From Paenibacillus sp. FSL K6-0276 (GTDB lineage: Bacteria > Bacillota > Bacilli > Paenibacillales > Paenibacillaceae), in NCBI RefSeq assembly GCF_037977235.1, contig NZ_CP150276.1:5394001-5458000 (forward strand): a DNA stretch of 64,000 nucleotides. The letters are read 5' to 3'. The translations under genes were made by a program, and so were the position numbers. The notes below the pieces were generated by a model, which saw nothing but the letters and a program-made list of their open reading frames with translations, was not told the DNA's origin and made no database searches. Shown here piece by piece: positions 53,631-62,674 of this stretch (position 1 is its first letter; every line of letters begins with the position of its first letter).

Positions 53631-53879
53631 CTATGAGTTAGGTGCCTTTTTTTCATGTCCAATCGTTTCTAGCCATAAGGTTTTCTTATCCTCTATCAAA
53701 TCCGGGTTCTTCCTAATTAATTCTAAGGCTTTCAAGCCATATGCTTTGTTTTTTTGTGATGCAGTTCCTTCCCAGAAGAACTCTTTAGTGATGACCTCCC
53801 AAGCTGTTTTTGGACTTTCTAGTTGATTTTCTTTTAGGTATTGAACTGTTTTCACAGCCGCTTCTCCGTATTTACTCAT
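53631..53879 (-). CDS. Small soluble protein, DUF6979-like
   Basis: 82 residues, mostly helical and charged. The pattern MSKYGEAAVKTVQYL, SPKTAWEVITKEFFWEGTAS and NKAYGLKALELIRKNPDLI matches a family of short Firmicute proteins of unknown function (DUF6979 in my recollection). No cysteine, membrane segment or signal peptide is present. The neighbours give no hint of its role. The 53388-53630 gap holds nothing I recognise. Confidence 0.6.
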   Translation of the reverse strand: MSKYGEAAVKTVQYLKENQLESPKTAWEVITKEFFWEGTASQKNKAYGLKALELIRKNPDLIEDKKTLWLETIGHEKKAPNS

Positions 53880-54020
53880 AACAACGTCTCTGCTTTCTTT
53901 TGAAAAAATCTAGTAATAAGTCCTGTCTATTCCTTTCCCATATTCTTGGGGTAAGACAATATAGATAGTAGTATAGTCATTATAATGATCGTTACCCACA
54001 ACAAAAAGTTCAAGATTTAA

Positions 54021-55004
54021 TTAGTCTCCGAAATTCTTATACGCAGCTATCGACTTCCATATCAGCTCTTCATCCTTAATCCCATCATGAACAAATAACT
54101 TTAGTGGAAAAAAGATTCCTTCCATTATTGATAATCTGACGTCCTCCACAAATTGCGTGTAAGTGTATTCGCTTCTGATTTTATTGTTAATTGAATGAAA
54201 ATAAAGATCAAAGATCCGTGAGGTCTCCTCACTGCCATAAAACAAATCATGGATAAATAGCATAACAAGATCCTCAGTACAAAGCCCAACCTTCACTGCT
54301 TCAAGATCAATGATGCATGGTTTTGCACTATTGAATACCGGATATAATAAATTGCCAACATTTAAATCTCCATGAATGCAAGTGGTATTCTGATATCTTG
54401 ATATGCGTTTAATATGTTGTTGGGCATTTTCACGCAAACTAAATAAGCTCTTCTCGTATATTCGAAATTGTTCTTCCCCAAAGTTATAAGTCTGTTGCTT
54501 TCTAAAATCCAGATAATCTCTCTCTAAGTAAGTAATATGTATTAAATAATCTTCCACACTTTTTAAATGCTCCGGAAGAGCTAACTCGCTAGTCTCCCAA
54601 GATGCAGCATGAAACTGTGCGATCACTTCAATTATGTTAGCTAATTTTTCGGAAGCAATAGGCACTTCCCAATCGGCTAGATTGTTATGTGTCGGAGTCA
54701 GGTCTTCCATCAACAATATACCTTCTTGGCTGACTGTATCATACTTATTGATAAAAACTTTCGGAATGGATACTTCCTTGCTTGAGTAGTGGTTATAAAT
54801 AATATTTTCATATGGAGTATACTTTGACATCGTGATTTTCTCTAATAATGACAAAATCTTATTGTCCTTCGTATATATTTCTATTTTATTGAGTACTGCT
54901 CGATTGCGAGCTTCGTGTTTTGTTCTTTTAATTTCAAGAATCTCAGGAATACCATGACCTCTTAATAGCTCTACTAATTGATCATCGGTTAGCGACATTT
55001 TCAT
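54021..55004 (-). CDS. Phosphotransferase family protein (APH/choline kinase fold)
   Basis: 327 residues. The N-lobe is weakly conserved (NIIYNHYSSKEVSIPKVFIN and GILLMEDLTP in the hinge). The catalytic loop reads TTCIHGDLNVGNLLYP with the Brenner HGD..N pattern, and the metal-binding motif is CIIDLEAVKVGLCTEDLVML. It belongs to the EcKinase/APH-like group of small-molecule kinases. The substrate cannot be told. An ATG two codons downstream is equally possible as the start. The gene lies among other accessory genes. Confidence 0.82.
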   Translation of the reverse strand: MKMSLTDDQLVELLRGHGIPEILEIKRTKHEARNRAVLNKIEIYTKDNKILSLLEKITMSKYTPYENIIYNHYSSKEVSIPKVFINKYDTVSQEGILLMEDLTPTHNNLADWEVPIASEKLANIIEVIAQFHAASWETSELALPEHLKSVEDYLIHITYLERDYLDFRKQQTYNFGEEQFRIYEKSLFSLRENAQQHIKRISRYQNTTCIHGDLNVGNLLYPVFNSAKPCIIDLEAVKVGLCTEDLVMLFIHDLFYGSEETSRIFDLYFHSINNKIRSEYTYTQFVEDVRLSIMEGIFFPLKLFVHDGIKDEELIWKSIAAYKNFGD

Positions 55005-55087
55005 TCTCCAATCTGGGTTGGATTTAACTGATGTAACATTTTCCTAATATAATCCTAAAAAATCGTATTTATTGCTTCGATTTCTGG

Positions 55088-55165
55088 GTAAGGGATCATA
55101 TGCCGATCACGGTAAATCGAGGTAATAGCATCTGGCTGTGTGCTAAGGATAGCCATTTGTAGAAT
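55088..55165 (-). pseudogene. Duplicated 3' fragment of the isochorismatase gene
   Basis: This 78-bp stretch is nearly identical to about 51915-51995. On the minus strand it encodes LSTQPDAITSIYRDRHMIPY, the penultimate segment of the isochorismatase at 51.9 kb. The rest of the gene is absent, so it is a remnant of a duplicate or of an ancestral copy. Confidence 0.8.
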
Positions 55166-55177
55166 CTCCATGAGTTA

Positions 55178-55855
55178 CTATAGTAAATCTTCAAATTCAA
55201 GTATCTGTTTTGAATCCTGATCCACAGCGTACCACGTAGATGCATCATATCTATCAGAACTAGAACCCCAAGCAATAAAAACATGAAATTGGCATAATTC
55301 ATTAGCTCTAATATTAGGAAGATCGATTTCTAAACCATCTTCATTACTGCCAGTCAAATTATAGGAGTCACTTTTTCTTATAGGCATTAACCAATTATTC
55401 ATCATTCTTTGTTCCAAATATTCTGAATCCTCAGTTCCTATAGATAAACGCATTGATCCTTTATTCCAAGTTGATGCTTGTAAAAATTGTCCTGTATCGC
55501 TTCCTCCATCTTCCCACTCTCGTTTTGACCAGTAGGTTAAAAAGCTTAACGTCATATTATCTGTTTTACAAAATAATCGTATTAAAATTCCTCTGCTATT
55601 CTCTATTTTCATTGTTTCCGGAATACGAATTGGAGGTTTTGAAATAACGATTTCAACGATAATATTTTTTTCTTCCCATCCATAAGCTTGTCCTCCATGC
55701 AGTAGACACTTACTAAATTGGGGTGTCTGCGATAGAATATCAAGGTTATCGTTATAAAGCGACAGACCAACTATACCTAATGGGGTAGTAATCAATGTTT
55801 CCATATTACATTCGTTCAATTGAGTTACCGTCTTATGTTTAAATAATTTCATCAT
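55178..55855 (-). CDS. Hypothetical protein, 225 residues
   Basis: I do not recognise this family. The protein is soluble, beta-rich and has aromatic clusters (LSFLTYWSKREWEDGGSDTG, QASTWNKGSMRLSIG, FIAWGSSSDRYDASTWYAVD). No catalytic motif or signal peptide is visible. The frame is uninterrupted and codon use resembles the neighbours. AGGGGAAAATC lies before the ATG. Two ATGs in a row (MM) allow either start. It is followed closely by the isochorismatase fragment. Confidence 0.6.
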   Translation of the reverse strand: MMKLFKHKTVTQLNECNMETLITTPLGIVGLSLYNDNLDILSQTPQFSKCLLHGGQAYGWEEKNIIVEIVISKPPIRIPETMKIENSRGILIRLFCKTDNMTLSFLTYWSKREWEDGGSDTGQFLQASTWNKGSMRLSIGTEDSEYLEQRMMNNWLMPIRKSDSYNLTGSNEDGLEIDLPNIRANELCQFHVFIAWGSSSDRYDASTWYAVDQDSKQILEFEDLL

Positions 55856-55885
55856 GATTTTCCCCTCATGATCTTTCTGACCAAT

Positions 55886-56164
55886 TTAATAACCAATTAA
55901 TATAGTTCCGAACGTAATCACCCACAGTAACGGAATCGCACTAATAAAAAAGATAATTAAAGATTTAAATCTTCCCCTAAAGAGCCAAGACAAAATCGAA
56001 CAACTTATAACAGCAACTGGATACAAAGAAACAATTATCATTATTGATATTCCCCATGCTGAGATTCCATTGTCAAAAACCATAAAAGATAATCCCCAAA
56101 TTATGAACCAAGGAATTAGCGATAATAAATAAAAGGCTTGAATAACTAACAAATAGAATTTCAT
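55886..56164 (-). CDS. Small integral membrane protein
   Basis: 92 residues from the ATG at 56164, which follows AAAGGATTTG. The frame is open to 56203. Three membrane helices are evident (FYLLVIQAFYLLSLIPWFII, ISIMIIVSLYPVAVISCSIL, LIIFFISAIPLLWVITFGTI) separated by short polar turns, one with GRFK. No conserved motif is recognised. It ends 30 bases before the gene at 55855, so they may be co-transcribed. Confidence 0.6.
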   Translation of the reverse strand: MKFYLLVIQAFYLLSLIPWFIIWGLSFMVFDNGISAWGISIMIIVSLYPVAVISCSILSWLFRGRFKSLIIFFISAIPLLWVITFGTILIGY

Positions 56165-56284
56165 CGCTTCAAATCCTTTACGCTTTATTCCATGATTATA
56201 CATCTGCCATCCATAGGGCGATAGCCCTACAACGTGAATTCAGTATTAAATGATGGACATGCCTTATTACGTACTATTTAAACA

Positions 56285-56321
56285 AAAAAGTCCCTAATCC
56301 AATATGGATTCCGGGACGCTT
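56285..56321 (-). terminator. Terminator after the frameshifted small gene
   Basis: GTCCC.GAATCC pairs with GGATT.GGGAC, followed by TTTTTTG on the minus strand. Confidence 0.8.
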
Positions 56322-56338
56322 TAGAAAGATATATCTTT

Positions 56339-56540
56339 TTATTTTTCAAACAAGAGATCTAAGCTATCCATGTAAGCACTCAGCAATGTCTGCAGTTCTG
56401 ACATGTCCATATGAACTTGAAATGGAATTTCATACAGCGTTTGGTCCACGCGCATGCAGTTTCTTCCCCTCTTCGTCATATAAGCAAGGAATGATCGCCC
56501 CTAGCCGGAAAAAGTAAGGGCTTTCAACATTTTCAGTCAT
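56339..56540 (-). pseudogene. Small gene of about 67 codons with one frameshift
   Basis: From the ATG at 56540 the frame reads MTENVESPYFFRLGAIIPCL and YDEEGKKLHARGPNAV, then a TGA. In the next frame the DNA continues YEIPFQVHMDMSELQTLLSA and ends DSLDLLFEK at 56339, followed by a terminator. One missing base near 56455 would explain this. The family is not recognised and no clear ribosome binding site is seen, so confidence is limited. Confidence 0.45.
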
Positions 56541-56580
56541 TATATTAGCATGTTTGTTTATGATCCGCTAAGGGAGAATT

Positions 56581-56718
56581 GTGGATTCGCCAAAAATAAC
56601 TAATATCCTCACCCTAAACAACGGCGAGGCCATTAGTTACATTTCCAGGAACTTTTCAAAAGCTAAACGCTTCAACCGTAAATCACCTATGGTAGATGAA
56701 ACACTGAAGTCTAAATAA
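56581..56718 (+). CDS. Possible 45-residue protein
   Basis: A GTG at 56581 follows AAGGGAG at close spacing and opens a frame reading MDSPKITNILTLNNGEAISY and SRNFSKAKRFNRKSP up to a TAA. It is basic and has no membrane segment. The reading could be chance, because the stretch also contains a small inverted repeat (ACTAAT..ATTAGT). No family is recognised. Confidence 0.3.
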   Translation: MDSPKITNILTLNNGEAISYISRNFSKAKRFNRKSPMVDETLKSK

Positions 56719-56752
56719 AAAAGTCCCGATGATGTTTTCATCATCGAGGCTA
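56717..56752 (-). terminator. Terminator of the DUF1801 gene
   Basis: CGATGATG pairs with CATCATCG around AAAA, followed by GGGACTTTTTT on the minus strand. Confidence 0.85.
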
Positions 56753-56768
56753 ACAACTTGTTCATTTT

Positions 56769-57140
56769 TTATTTTCGCCAAAAAGTTGAACAATCTGCCT
56801 TATCCAAAATGTTAAACTCGATCATTTTCTCAAGTAATGAGAAATCAACCGGACTATCCCACCGGATCCGTAACAACTGCTTGGTGTGATCATAGCCAGC
56901 CTGTACAATTGCATCAGAAAAATGATTAATCCCTGCGATTTCAGGCGCAACAGCCATATGTTGTTTAGATACGCTAAAGCCAATAATATATGTGTCGTGA
57001 TCGGTGAACATTGGCTGATTCCACGCAATTTTTGGTTTTAAATCTGTGAATTTCTTAGTTACCCACGCCAACACCTCTTCCACTCGCTCCCGATGTTGTG
57101 GGTTATCAATTTGCGCTAAATATTCTGCAAAAACTTCCAT
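56769..57140 (-). CDS. DUF1801 protein, iron-chaperone (YdhG/Fra)-like
   Basis: 123 residues from the ATG at 57140, preceded by AGGAGTG. An upstream in-frame ATG exists at 57167. It has the frataxin-like DUF1801 fold pattern: [37 protein letters not shown], then [20 protein letters not shown] and [21 protein letters not shown]. In Bacillus the related Fra delivers iron to Fe-S assembly, but many homologues are uncharacterised. It is a single gene with its own terminator, between accessory genes and glmS. Confidence 0.85.
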   Translation of the reverse strand: MEVFAEYLAQIDNPQHRERVEEVLAWVTKKFTDLKPKIAWNQPMFTDHDTYIIGFSVSKQHMAVAPEIAGINHFSDAIVQAGYDHTKQLLRIRWDSPVDFSLLEKMIEFNILDKADCSTFWRK

Positions 57141-57192
57141 GTCGATCACTCCTAACTTCAAAATCACCTTTGTTCAGGCGTAGTTTGTATAC

Positions 57193-57231
57193 AAAAAAAC
57201 ACCCCGTTGGATAATCATATCCAACGGGGTG
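57193..57231 (-). terminator. Terminator of glmS
   Basis: CACCCCGTTGGATA pairs perfectly with TATCCAACGGGGTG, followed by TTTTTTTG on the minus strand. Confidence 0.92.
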
Positions 57232-57299
57232 AACCGGTGCAACTTTTCATAACCGGTGCGACTTTATTTAAGAGTTATACATTATCTAATCCCAACATC

Positions 57300-59132
57300 C
57301 TACTCCACAGTAACGCTCTTCGCCAAGTTACGTGGTTTATCCACATCATGACCCAGTGCAAGAGAAGCATAATAAGACAATAATTGCAGAGGTACTACAG
57401 ACAACGCTGCTGTCAGCATTGGCAATGTCTTAGGAATAACAAACACTTGATCCACTGATCTAAGCAGGTCAGTCAAATGCTCTTGGTGAGTGATCGCAAG
57501 CACGTCTGCGCCGCGGGCTTTCACTTCTTTGATGTTGCTGACGGTCTTCTCAAGTACAGCTTCCTGAGTTGCCAGGGCAATAACCGGAACACCTTCTTCG
57601 ATCAGAGCCAACGTACCATGTTTCAATTCACCGGCGGCATAAGCTTCGGAGTGAATATAAGAGATTTCTTTCAACTTCAAGGAACCTTCTTGAGCAACAG
57701 CGTAATCTACGCCGCGGCCGATGAAGAACAAGTTCTTGTGCTCAGAAATTTGTTCTGCATAACCTTTGATTGCTTCTTTTTGAGCCAGGATCTCTTCTAC
57801 TTGCTCTGGTAGAGCTTGCATAGCTGCTAGAATCTTAGCCACTTGAGCTTCGGTTTGTGTACCACGAACTTCAGCCAAGTAAAGAGCAAACAATCCGAAT
57901 GCGACCAATTGTGAAGTGTAGGCTTTGGTCGAGGCTACGGCAATTTCTGGACCTGCCAAGGTTACCAAGACATCATTCGCTTCGCGAGCAATAGAGCTAC
58001 CCACTACGTTAGTGATTGCCAGTACATGTGCACCGTTAGCTTGCCCTTCACGAAGAGCTGCCAATGTATCTGCAGTCTCACCGGATTGGCTGACAACGAT
58101 AACCAAAGTTTCTGGCGTCACGATTGGTGAACGATAACGGTATTCCGAAGCGATGTCATTCTCAACTGGAATACGAACCAAAGATTCGATCATAGTACGT
58201 CCTACCACACCAGCGTTGTATGCCGTTCCGCAAGCAACAACTTGGATGTTACGGATGTTCTTGATTTGTTCTTCGGTCATGTTCAATTCAGGCAAAACAA
58301 CCTTGTTACCTTCGGCATTAATACGACCACGCATAGTGTCGCGGTAAGCCTTAGGTTGCTCGTGGATTTCTTTCAACATGAAATGCTCGTAGCCGCCTTT
58401 TTCTGCGGTTACTGCATCCCAATCGACAGTAATCATTTCCCGAGAAATAAAGTTACCTTCAATTGTCATCAGTTCGACAGCATCTCTTGTCAAGACTGCC
58501 ATTTCGCCGTCGTTCAAAATATATACGTTACGGGTATATTCAAGCAATGCAGGAATATCTGACCCGATAAAGTTTTCTCCTTCGCCAAGACCGATAATGA
58601 GCGGGCTTGCTTGACGCACAGCCACCAATTTATCTGGTTCATATTCAGTCAGGACGCCTAATGCAAACGCACCGCGCATGAAGGTAATCGCTTTTTGCAC
58701 AGCTTTCACGATATCCCCATCATATTCGCGAGCAATCAGATGTGAAATAACTTCTGTATCTGTTTCGGAGACAAAGTGGCATCCGCCAGCGATCAGCTCT
58801 TCTTTCAGATCCAGATAGTTTTCGACAATACCGTTATGAACGACCGAGAACTTCATGCTGTTATCCGTATGCGGATGGGAATTCTCATCGGATGGTTTAC
58901 CGTGAGTTGCCCAGCGTGTGTGTCCGATACCTGCGCTACCTGCCAGTGGGCTGCCTTCCAGCTTCGACTGCAGATTCGCCAAACGGCCTTGTGCTTTCAC
59001 TACTTGCAGTCCTTCCCCAGTGAATACAGCAATACCAGCGGAATCATATCCCCGATACTCCAGCTTCTTCAATCCTTCAACCAAGATCCCCTGCGAATTC
59101 TGATTACCAATATATCCTACAATACCACACAT
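57300..59132 (-). CDS. glmS: Glutamine-fructose-6-phosphate aminotransferase
   Basis: 610 residues, full length. The first committed enzyme of amino-sugar synthesis converts fructose-6-phosphate and glutamine to glucosamine-6-phosphate. The nucleophile is Cys2 (CGIVGYIGNQ). The glutaminase domain shows IGHTRWATHGKPSDENSHPH and GNFIGSDIPAL-like text (ENFIGSDIPALL). Two SIS isomerase domains follow (VVSQSGETADTLAALREG; IGRGVDYAVAQEGSLKLKEI), ending in AKSVTVE. The frame is open upstream to 59243, but GGGGGAAATT and the ATG at 59132 give the obligatory Cys2. A glmS ribozyme in the leader gives product feedback. Confidence 0.97.
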   Translation of the reverse strand: MCGIVGYIGNQNSQGILVEGLKKLEYRGYDSAGIAVFTGEGLQVVKAQGRLANLQSKLEGSPLAGSAGIGHTRWATHGKPSDENSHPHTDNSMKFSVVHNGIVENYLDLKEELIAGGCHFVSETDTEVISHLIAREYDGDIVKAVQKAITFMRGAFALGVLTEYEPDKLVAVRQASPLIIGLGEGENFIGSDIPALLEYTRNVYILNDGEMAVLTRDAVELMTIEGNFISREMITVDWDAVTAEKGGYEHFMLKEIHEQPKAYRDTMRGRINAEGNKVVLPELNMTEEQIKNIRNIQVVACGTAYNAGVVGRTMIESLVRIPVENDIASEYRYRSPIVTPETLVIVVSQSGETADTLAALREGQANGAHVLAITNVVGSSIAREANDVLVTLAGPEIAVASTKAYTSQLVAFGLFALYLAEVRGTQTEAQVAKILAAMQALPEQVEEILAQKEAIKGYAEQISEHKNLFFIGRGVDYAVAQEGSLKLKEISYIHSEAYAAGELKHGTLALIEEGVPVIALATQEAVLEKTVSNIKEVKARGADVLAITHQEHLTDLLRSVDQVFVIPKTLPMLTAALSVVPLQLLSYYASLALGHDVDKPRNLAKSVTVE

Positions 59133-59374
59133 TATAATTTCCCCCGTCCGAGTTATCGTAATGTGGCGGCATAAGGAAAGAAACGTGCCGTGCGGCATGT
59201 TTTTGAGAAAAAGCAAATATTCTGTTGTATTTTGGATCAACAAAATAAACTGTCACTTACATCTTATGTTCATGAAATGCACAGCCTTCTTCTCTGCCGT
59301 GGCAGAACTATCGTGTTTCTTTACGATGCGCGCACACATGAATTTTTATATTTCTTATGCACCCATGAAAACGT

Positions 59375-59570
59375 TGTGTGAAAGGTCGCCCTTCCATTTT
59401 CCGTCTCCATTTACGGCTCTGGTGCATCACCGGGAGGTCCCCGCCGAACATTTCGAACACCTCCACCTCGTCAGCTTACGTCTGCCGTGATCCGTTCAAG
59501 CCCTTGTCTACATAACCATGTAGTAGCTTTCCCTTCTCCCCCGCGCTCGACCAAGCTCTGGCGCTTGCTA
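59375..59570 (-). ncRNA. glmS ribozyme
   Basis: On the minus strand AAGCGCCAGAGCTTG marks the cleavage site and P1/P2 strand (scission expected between positions 59565 and 59564). GACGAGGTGGAGG, CGAA..TTCGGCGG and CCTCCCGGTG form the conserved core and P3/P3.1 pseudoknots. GGGCGACC is further downstream. Binding of glucosamine-6-phosphate triggers self-cleavage and mRNA decay, lowering GlmS. The 3' boundary is approximate. About 240 nt separate it from the glmS start. Confidence 0.95.
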
Positions 59571-59618
59571 TTGCAAACCTCACAATCCCCGCTTTCCTTC
59601 TAGAATGACACTTAATCT

Positions 59619-59647
59619 ATTATATGCACCTTACATTACTTTGGCAA
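59619..59647 (-). promoter_or_regulatory. glmS promoter
   Basis: TTGCCA (59642-59647) and TATAAT (59619-59624) on the minus strand, 17 bp apart, about 50 bp upstream of the ribozyme cleavage site. Confidence 0.85.
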
Positions 59648-59702
59648 TGCTGCACCAACCTAAATTTCACAAATTCCTATTCAGACGATCCATTCAAAAA
59701 TA

Positions 59703-59752
59703 ATAAACACCGGTGTAAGAAGTCCGAATCGATCGTACTCTCTACACCGGAT
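59703..59752 (-). terminator. Terminator of glmM
   Basis: CCGGTGTA pairs with TACACCGG around a long loop, followed by TGTTTATTATTTTT on the minus strand. Confidence 0.75.
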
Positions 59753-59771
59753 ATATAGTTATGACAATGAA

Positions 59772-61112
59772 TTATACCAATTCGCGTTGAACAACTTCTA
59801 CAATTTGATTCACATAAAGATCTAGATCTGCCTTATCAGGTCCCTCTGCCATGACACGGATTAGAGACTCCGTACCCGACGGACGTACAAGCACACGACC
59901 ATTGTCGCCTAGCTTTCCTTCTACTTCAGCGATAGCTGCTTCGATAGCCTGGTTGTTAGGATAATTGGTCTTATCTTGTACACGAACATTGACCAGCACC
60001 TGCGGGTATTTCGTCATCATGCTCTTAACCTCGCTAAGCTGCTTACCTGAAGCTTTAAGCGTATCTACCAGCTGGATAGCCGTCAGAATACCATCACCTG
60101 TTGTATTATAATCAAGGAAGATAACATGTCCAGACTGTTCTCCACCTAGATTAAAACCGCCACGGCGCATTTCTTCCATCACATACCGGTCGCCTACAGC
60201 TGTTTTAGCAGTGTTCAGGGATAATTTCTCCGTGGCTTTGTAGAATCCGATATTGCTCATAACCGTTGATACAATCGTGCTATCCTTCAGCTTGCCAGCA
60301 CGGTTCATTGCATCCCCACAAATGCAGAGAATAAAGTCTCCGTCAACTTCATCACCTTTATTGTCGATCGCAATCAATCGGTCAGCATCTCCGTCAAAAG
60401 CAAGTCCCAAATCCGCTCCTTGACGCAATACTTCCTCACGCAAAGTCTCTGGATGTGTAGAACCAAATCCAGCATTAATATTCAATCCATCGGGCTCAGC
60501 TCCAATAGAAATAACCTCAGCGCCAAGCTCTCTGAACAATCTTGGTGCAAGTTCATACGCTGCGCCGTGAGCACAGTCGAGTACAACCTTGATCCCTTTA
60601 AAATCCTGAGAAATGGTCGTCTTCAAATACTCCAGATAGAGGTATTTGGCGTCATTATCAACCGTAACCATACCTAAACCTGAGCCGATAGGACGTGGCA
60701 ATTCATCTACCTCAGCATCCATAAGTTCTTCAATACGCAGCTCAGTTTCATCCGTAAGTTTGAAACCATCTCCGCCAAAGAACTTAATGCCATTATCTTC
60801 AACCGGATTGTGCGAAGCCGAAATCATGACCCCTGCATCTGCCTTTAATAATCTTGTGATATAAGCAACAGCAGGTGTACTCACTACACCTATACGGATT
60901 ACATCTGCCCCAATAGACAGCAAACCAGCAATAAGAGCCGATTCAAGCAAAGGACCGGAAATACGTGTGTCCATCCCAATGACAACCTTTGGTTTATGCA
61001 CGTTACCCGCTAGTACATATCCTCCACAGCGACCAATGCTATAAGCCATTTCTGCAGTTAATTCACGATTTGCTACTCCCCGCACACCGTCAGTTCCAAA
61101 ATACTTCCCCAT
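59772..61112 (-). CDS. glmM: Phosphoglucosamine mutase
   Basis: 446 residues. It interconverts glucosamine-6-phosphate and glucosamine-1-phosphate for UDP-GlcNAc and cell-wall synthesis. The phosphoserine loop is [20 protein letters not shown], the metal-binding loop is [13 protein letters not shown], the sugar-binding loop contains [10 protein letters not shown], and the phosphate-binding loop is [15 protein letters not shown]. The start is preceded by AAAGGAG. It lies 100 bp downstream of ybbR in the conserved cdaA-ybbR-glmM order. CdaA and GlmM are known to interact physically in related bacteria. Confidence 0.97.
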   Translation of the reverse strand: MGKYFGTDGVRGVANRELTAEMAYSIGRCGGYVLAGNVHKPKVVIGMDTRISGPLLESALIAGLLSIGADVIRIGVVSTPAVAYITRLLKADAGVMISASHNPVEDNGIKFFGGDGFKLTDETELRIEELMDAEVDELPRPIGSGLGMVTVDNDAKYLYLEYLKTTISQDFKGIKVVLDCAHGAAYELAPRLFRELGAEVISIGAEPDGLNINAGFGSTHPETLREEVLRQGADLGLAFDGDADRLIAIDNKGDEVDGDFILCICGDAMNRAGKLKDSTIVSTVMSNIGFYKATEKLSLNTAKTAVGDRYVMEEMRRGGFNLGGEQSGHVIFLDYNTTGDGILTAIQLVDTLKASGKQLSEVKSMMTKYPQVLVNVRVQDKTNYPNNQAIEAAIAEVEGKLGDNGRVLVRPSGTESLIRVMAEGPDKADLDLYVNQIVEVVQRELV

Positions 61113-61216
61113 TATTTTTCTCCTTTGAATACGCTACATTAGCTTAATGTTCTATCATATGATTTGAATACTATTTTGGTGTACCTTTGGGACATATCCT
61201 AAAATTCAATAAAAGG

Positions 61217-62674
61217 TTACGTTCCCCCTGTACCTACAGGATTTTCGGAATTCGTACTTGTGTTAGCTGTGCCGTTATTCTCTGAATTGCTATCCGTCGG
61301 AACAGGCGTCGCTGTACCTCCAGCCTCTCCGCTATGGGTGGGCTTCTCAGTGGCCCCTTCATCACCTATAACAGGTTCAGAGCTTGGCTCAGGAGTAGTT
61401 ACACTACCCGTGTCTGGATGAGGCGTAGGCACCGGCGTTGCAGGTGATAGCAACTGTACGGTTACCGTAAGAGGCACACTTGAATTAGCCAGTGCGATGA
61501 ATTTAGGCAGTGATACCCGTAAAGAAACCTCGTGAGTCCCGGCAGTAAGGCCAGTCACATCAGCCACAACACTTATATCGTCCTTATTTAGTTGATTTAG
61601 CAAAGTAGGTGCACCTTTTAAGGTGAGGGCTATATCCTTGCTTGTTGGATTAACAATACTTCCTTCTAACCCTTCACCCACACCCTGTAACTTAATGGGT
61701 ACAGCTTCAACCGTCCGTTCGGCAATTTCTGAGATCGTTAATGAAACGTTCACGGTTTCAGGCATTACTTTCTCAGTTCCTGCCGGAGGTTTCAGTACTA
61801 CCTTCAGCTGCTTCGTTCCTGCAGAATCTATAGCGCTAAGATCGACACTCGCTTCATAGGTAGATAATGCAGCTAATGCATTTGCTTGACCATATACCAC
61901 GACTGATTCCAGCTCAGGTGTCACATTCGATAAGACGAGAGAATCTGGAAGTTGTCCGGTAAAGCCGATATCCAGCGGCAAGCTCTTAAAAGGCAAGGTA
62001 ATTGGCAATTCCACCGAAACGGTAGCAGGCTCAATGACGGCATCCTTCACTTCTTTTCCTTCATTATCATAAGCATGCAGCTTCAATTTCTTCTCTTTAA
62101 AGGTTTCGTTCTCGCCATTTAGCTCAATGGTGCCTTGTACCTTCACCACTTTGCTTAACTCATTATCTGGCAGCGTAACCTCAACAGTATCCGTAGGCTG
62201 CAAGACTGGGGTACCTAATTGATAACCCACTGCTGGTTCTCCCTTGGTAACCAATGTTATGGGAAAAGACTTTGTATTTCGCAGCTCTACATGTACGTTA
62301 ACCTCTTTAGGAGTCATTCTGACAAGGGTTACACCTCTGGGTAATGAATAAGAGAGTGGCAACGTATTTTCTCCAGGCTCAACCTTGCTTAGATCAAGAG
62401 TCACTTTATAATCGTCCGAGAACTGAAAGGAGATATCGGAATTCTTCCCCTTAACCTCCATACTGACACTATCTACATCCTTGTATTCCAGTACATATTT
62501 ATCTTTATCTAGACCGATCTCTTCGATCTTCACATTCTCAATAATCTTCGATTTAGTATCGACCGTGGTCTGTCCAACAGGTGCAGTGTCGATACGAACC
62601 ATAGTAAACAGTATGATCCCAAACGCAAGGGCTAGAATCTTATTGAAATTGTTATTGCTCATCCACTTATCCAT
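61217..62674 (-). CDS. ybbR: YbbR-domain protein, CdaA regulator (CdaR)
   Basis: 485 residues. One N-terminal membrane helix (KILALAFGIILFTMVRIDT) anchors an extracellular chain of four YbbR beta domains (about 35-405; repeated pattern NVKIEEIGLDKDKYVLEY, PKEVNVHVELRN, PATVSVELPITL). The Ser/Thr/Pro/Glu-rich tail (PVPTPHPDTGSVTTPEPSSE) is characteristic of Paenibacillus-like members. In related Firmicutes CdaR controls the diadenylate cyclase CdaA. Its start overlaps the end of cdaA by 8 bp, so the two are co-translated. A start four codons later is also possible. Confidence 0.93.
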   Translation of the reverse strand: MDKWMSNNNFNKILALAFGIILFTMVRIDTAPVGQTTVDTKSKIIENVKIEEIGLDKDKYVLEYKDVDSVSMEVKGKNSDISFQFSDDYKVTLDLSKVEPGENTLPLSYSLPRGVTLVRMTPKEVNVHVELRNTKSFPITLVTKGEPAVGYQLGTPVLQPTDTVEVTLPDNELSKVVKVQGTIELNGENETFKEKKLKLHAYDNEGKEVKDAVIEPATVSVELPITLPFKSLPLDIGFTGQLPDSLVLSNVTPELESVVVYGQANALAALSTYEASVDLSAIDSAGTKQLKVVLKPPAGTEKVMPETVNVSLTISEIAERTVEAVPIKLQGVGEGLEGSIVNPTSKDIALTLKGAPTLLNQLNKDDISVVADVTGLTAGTHEVSLRVSLPKFIALANSSVPLTVTVQLLSPATPVPTPHPDTGSVTTPEPSSEPVIGDEGATEKPTHSGEAGGTATPVPTDSNSENNGTANTSTNSENPVGTGGT

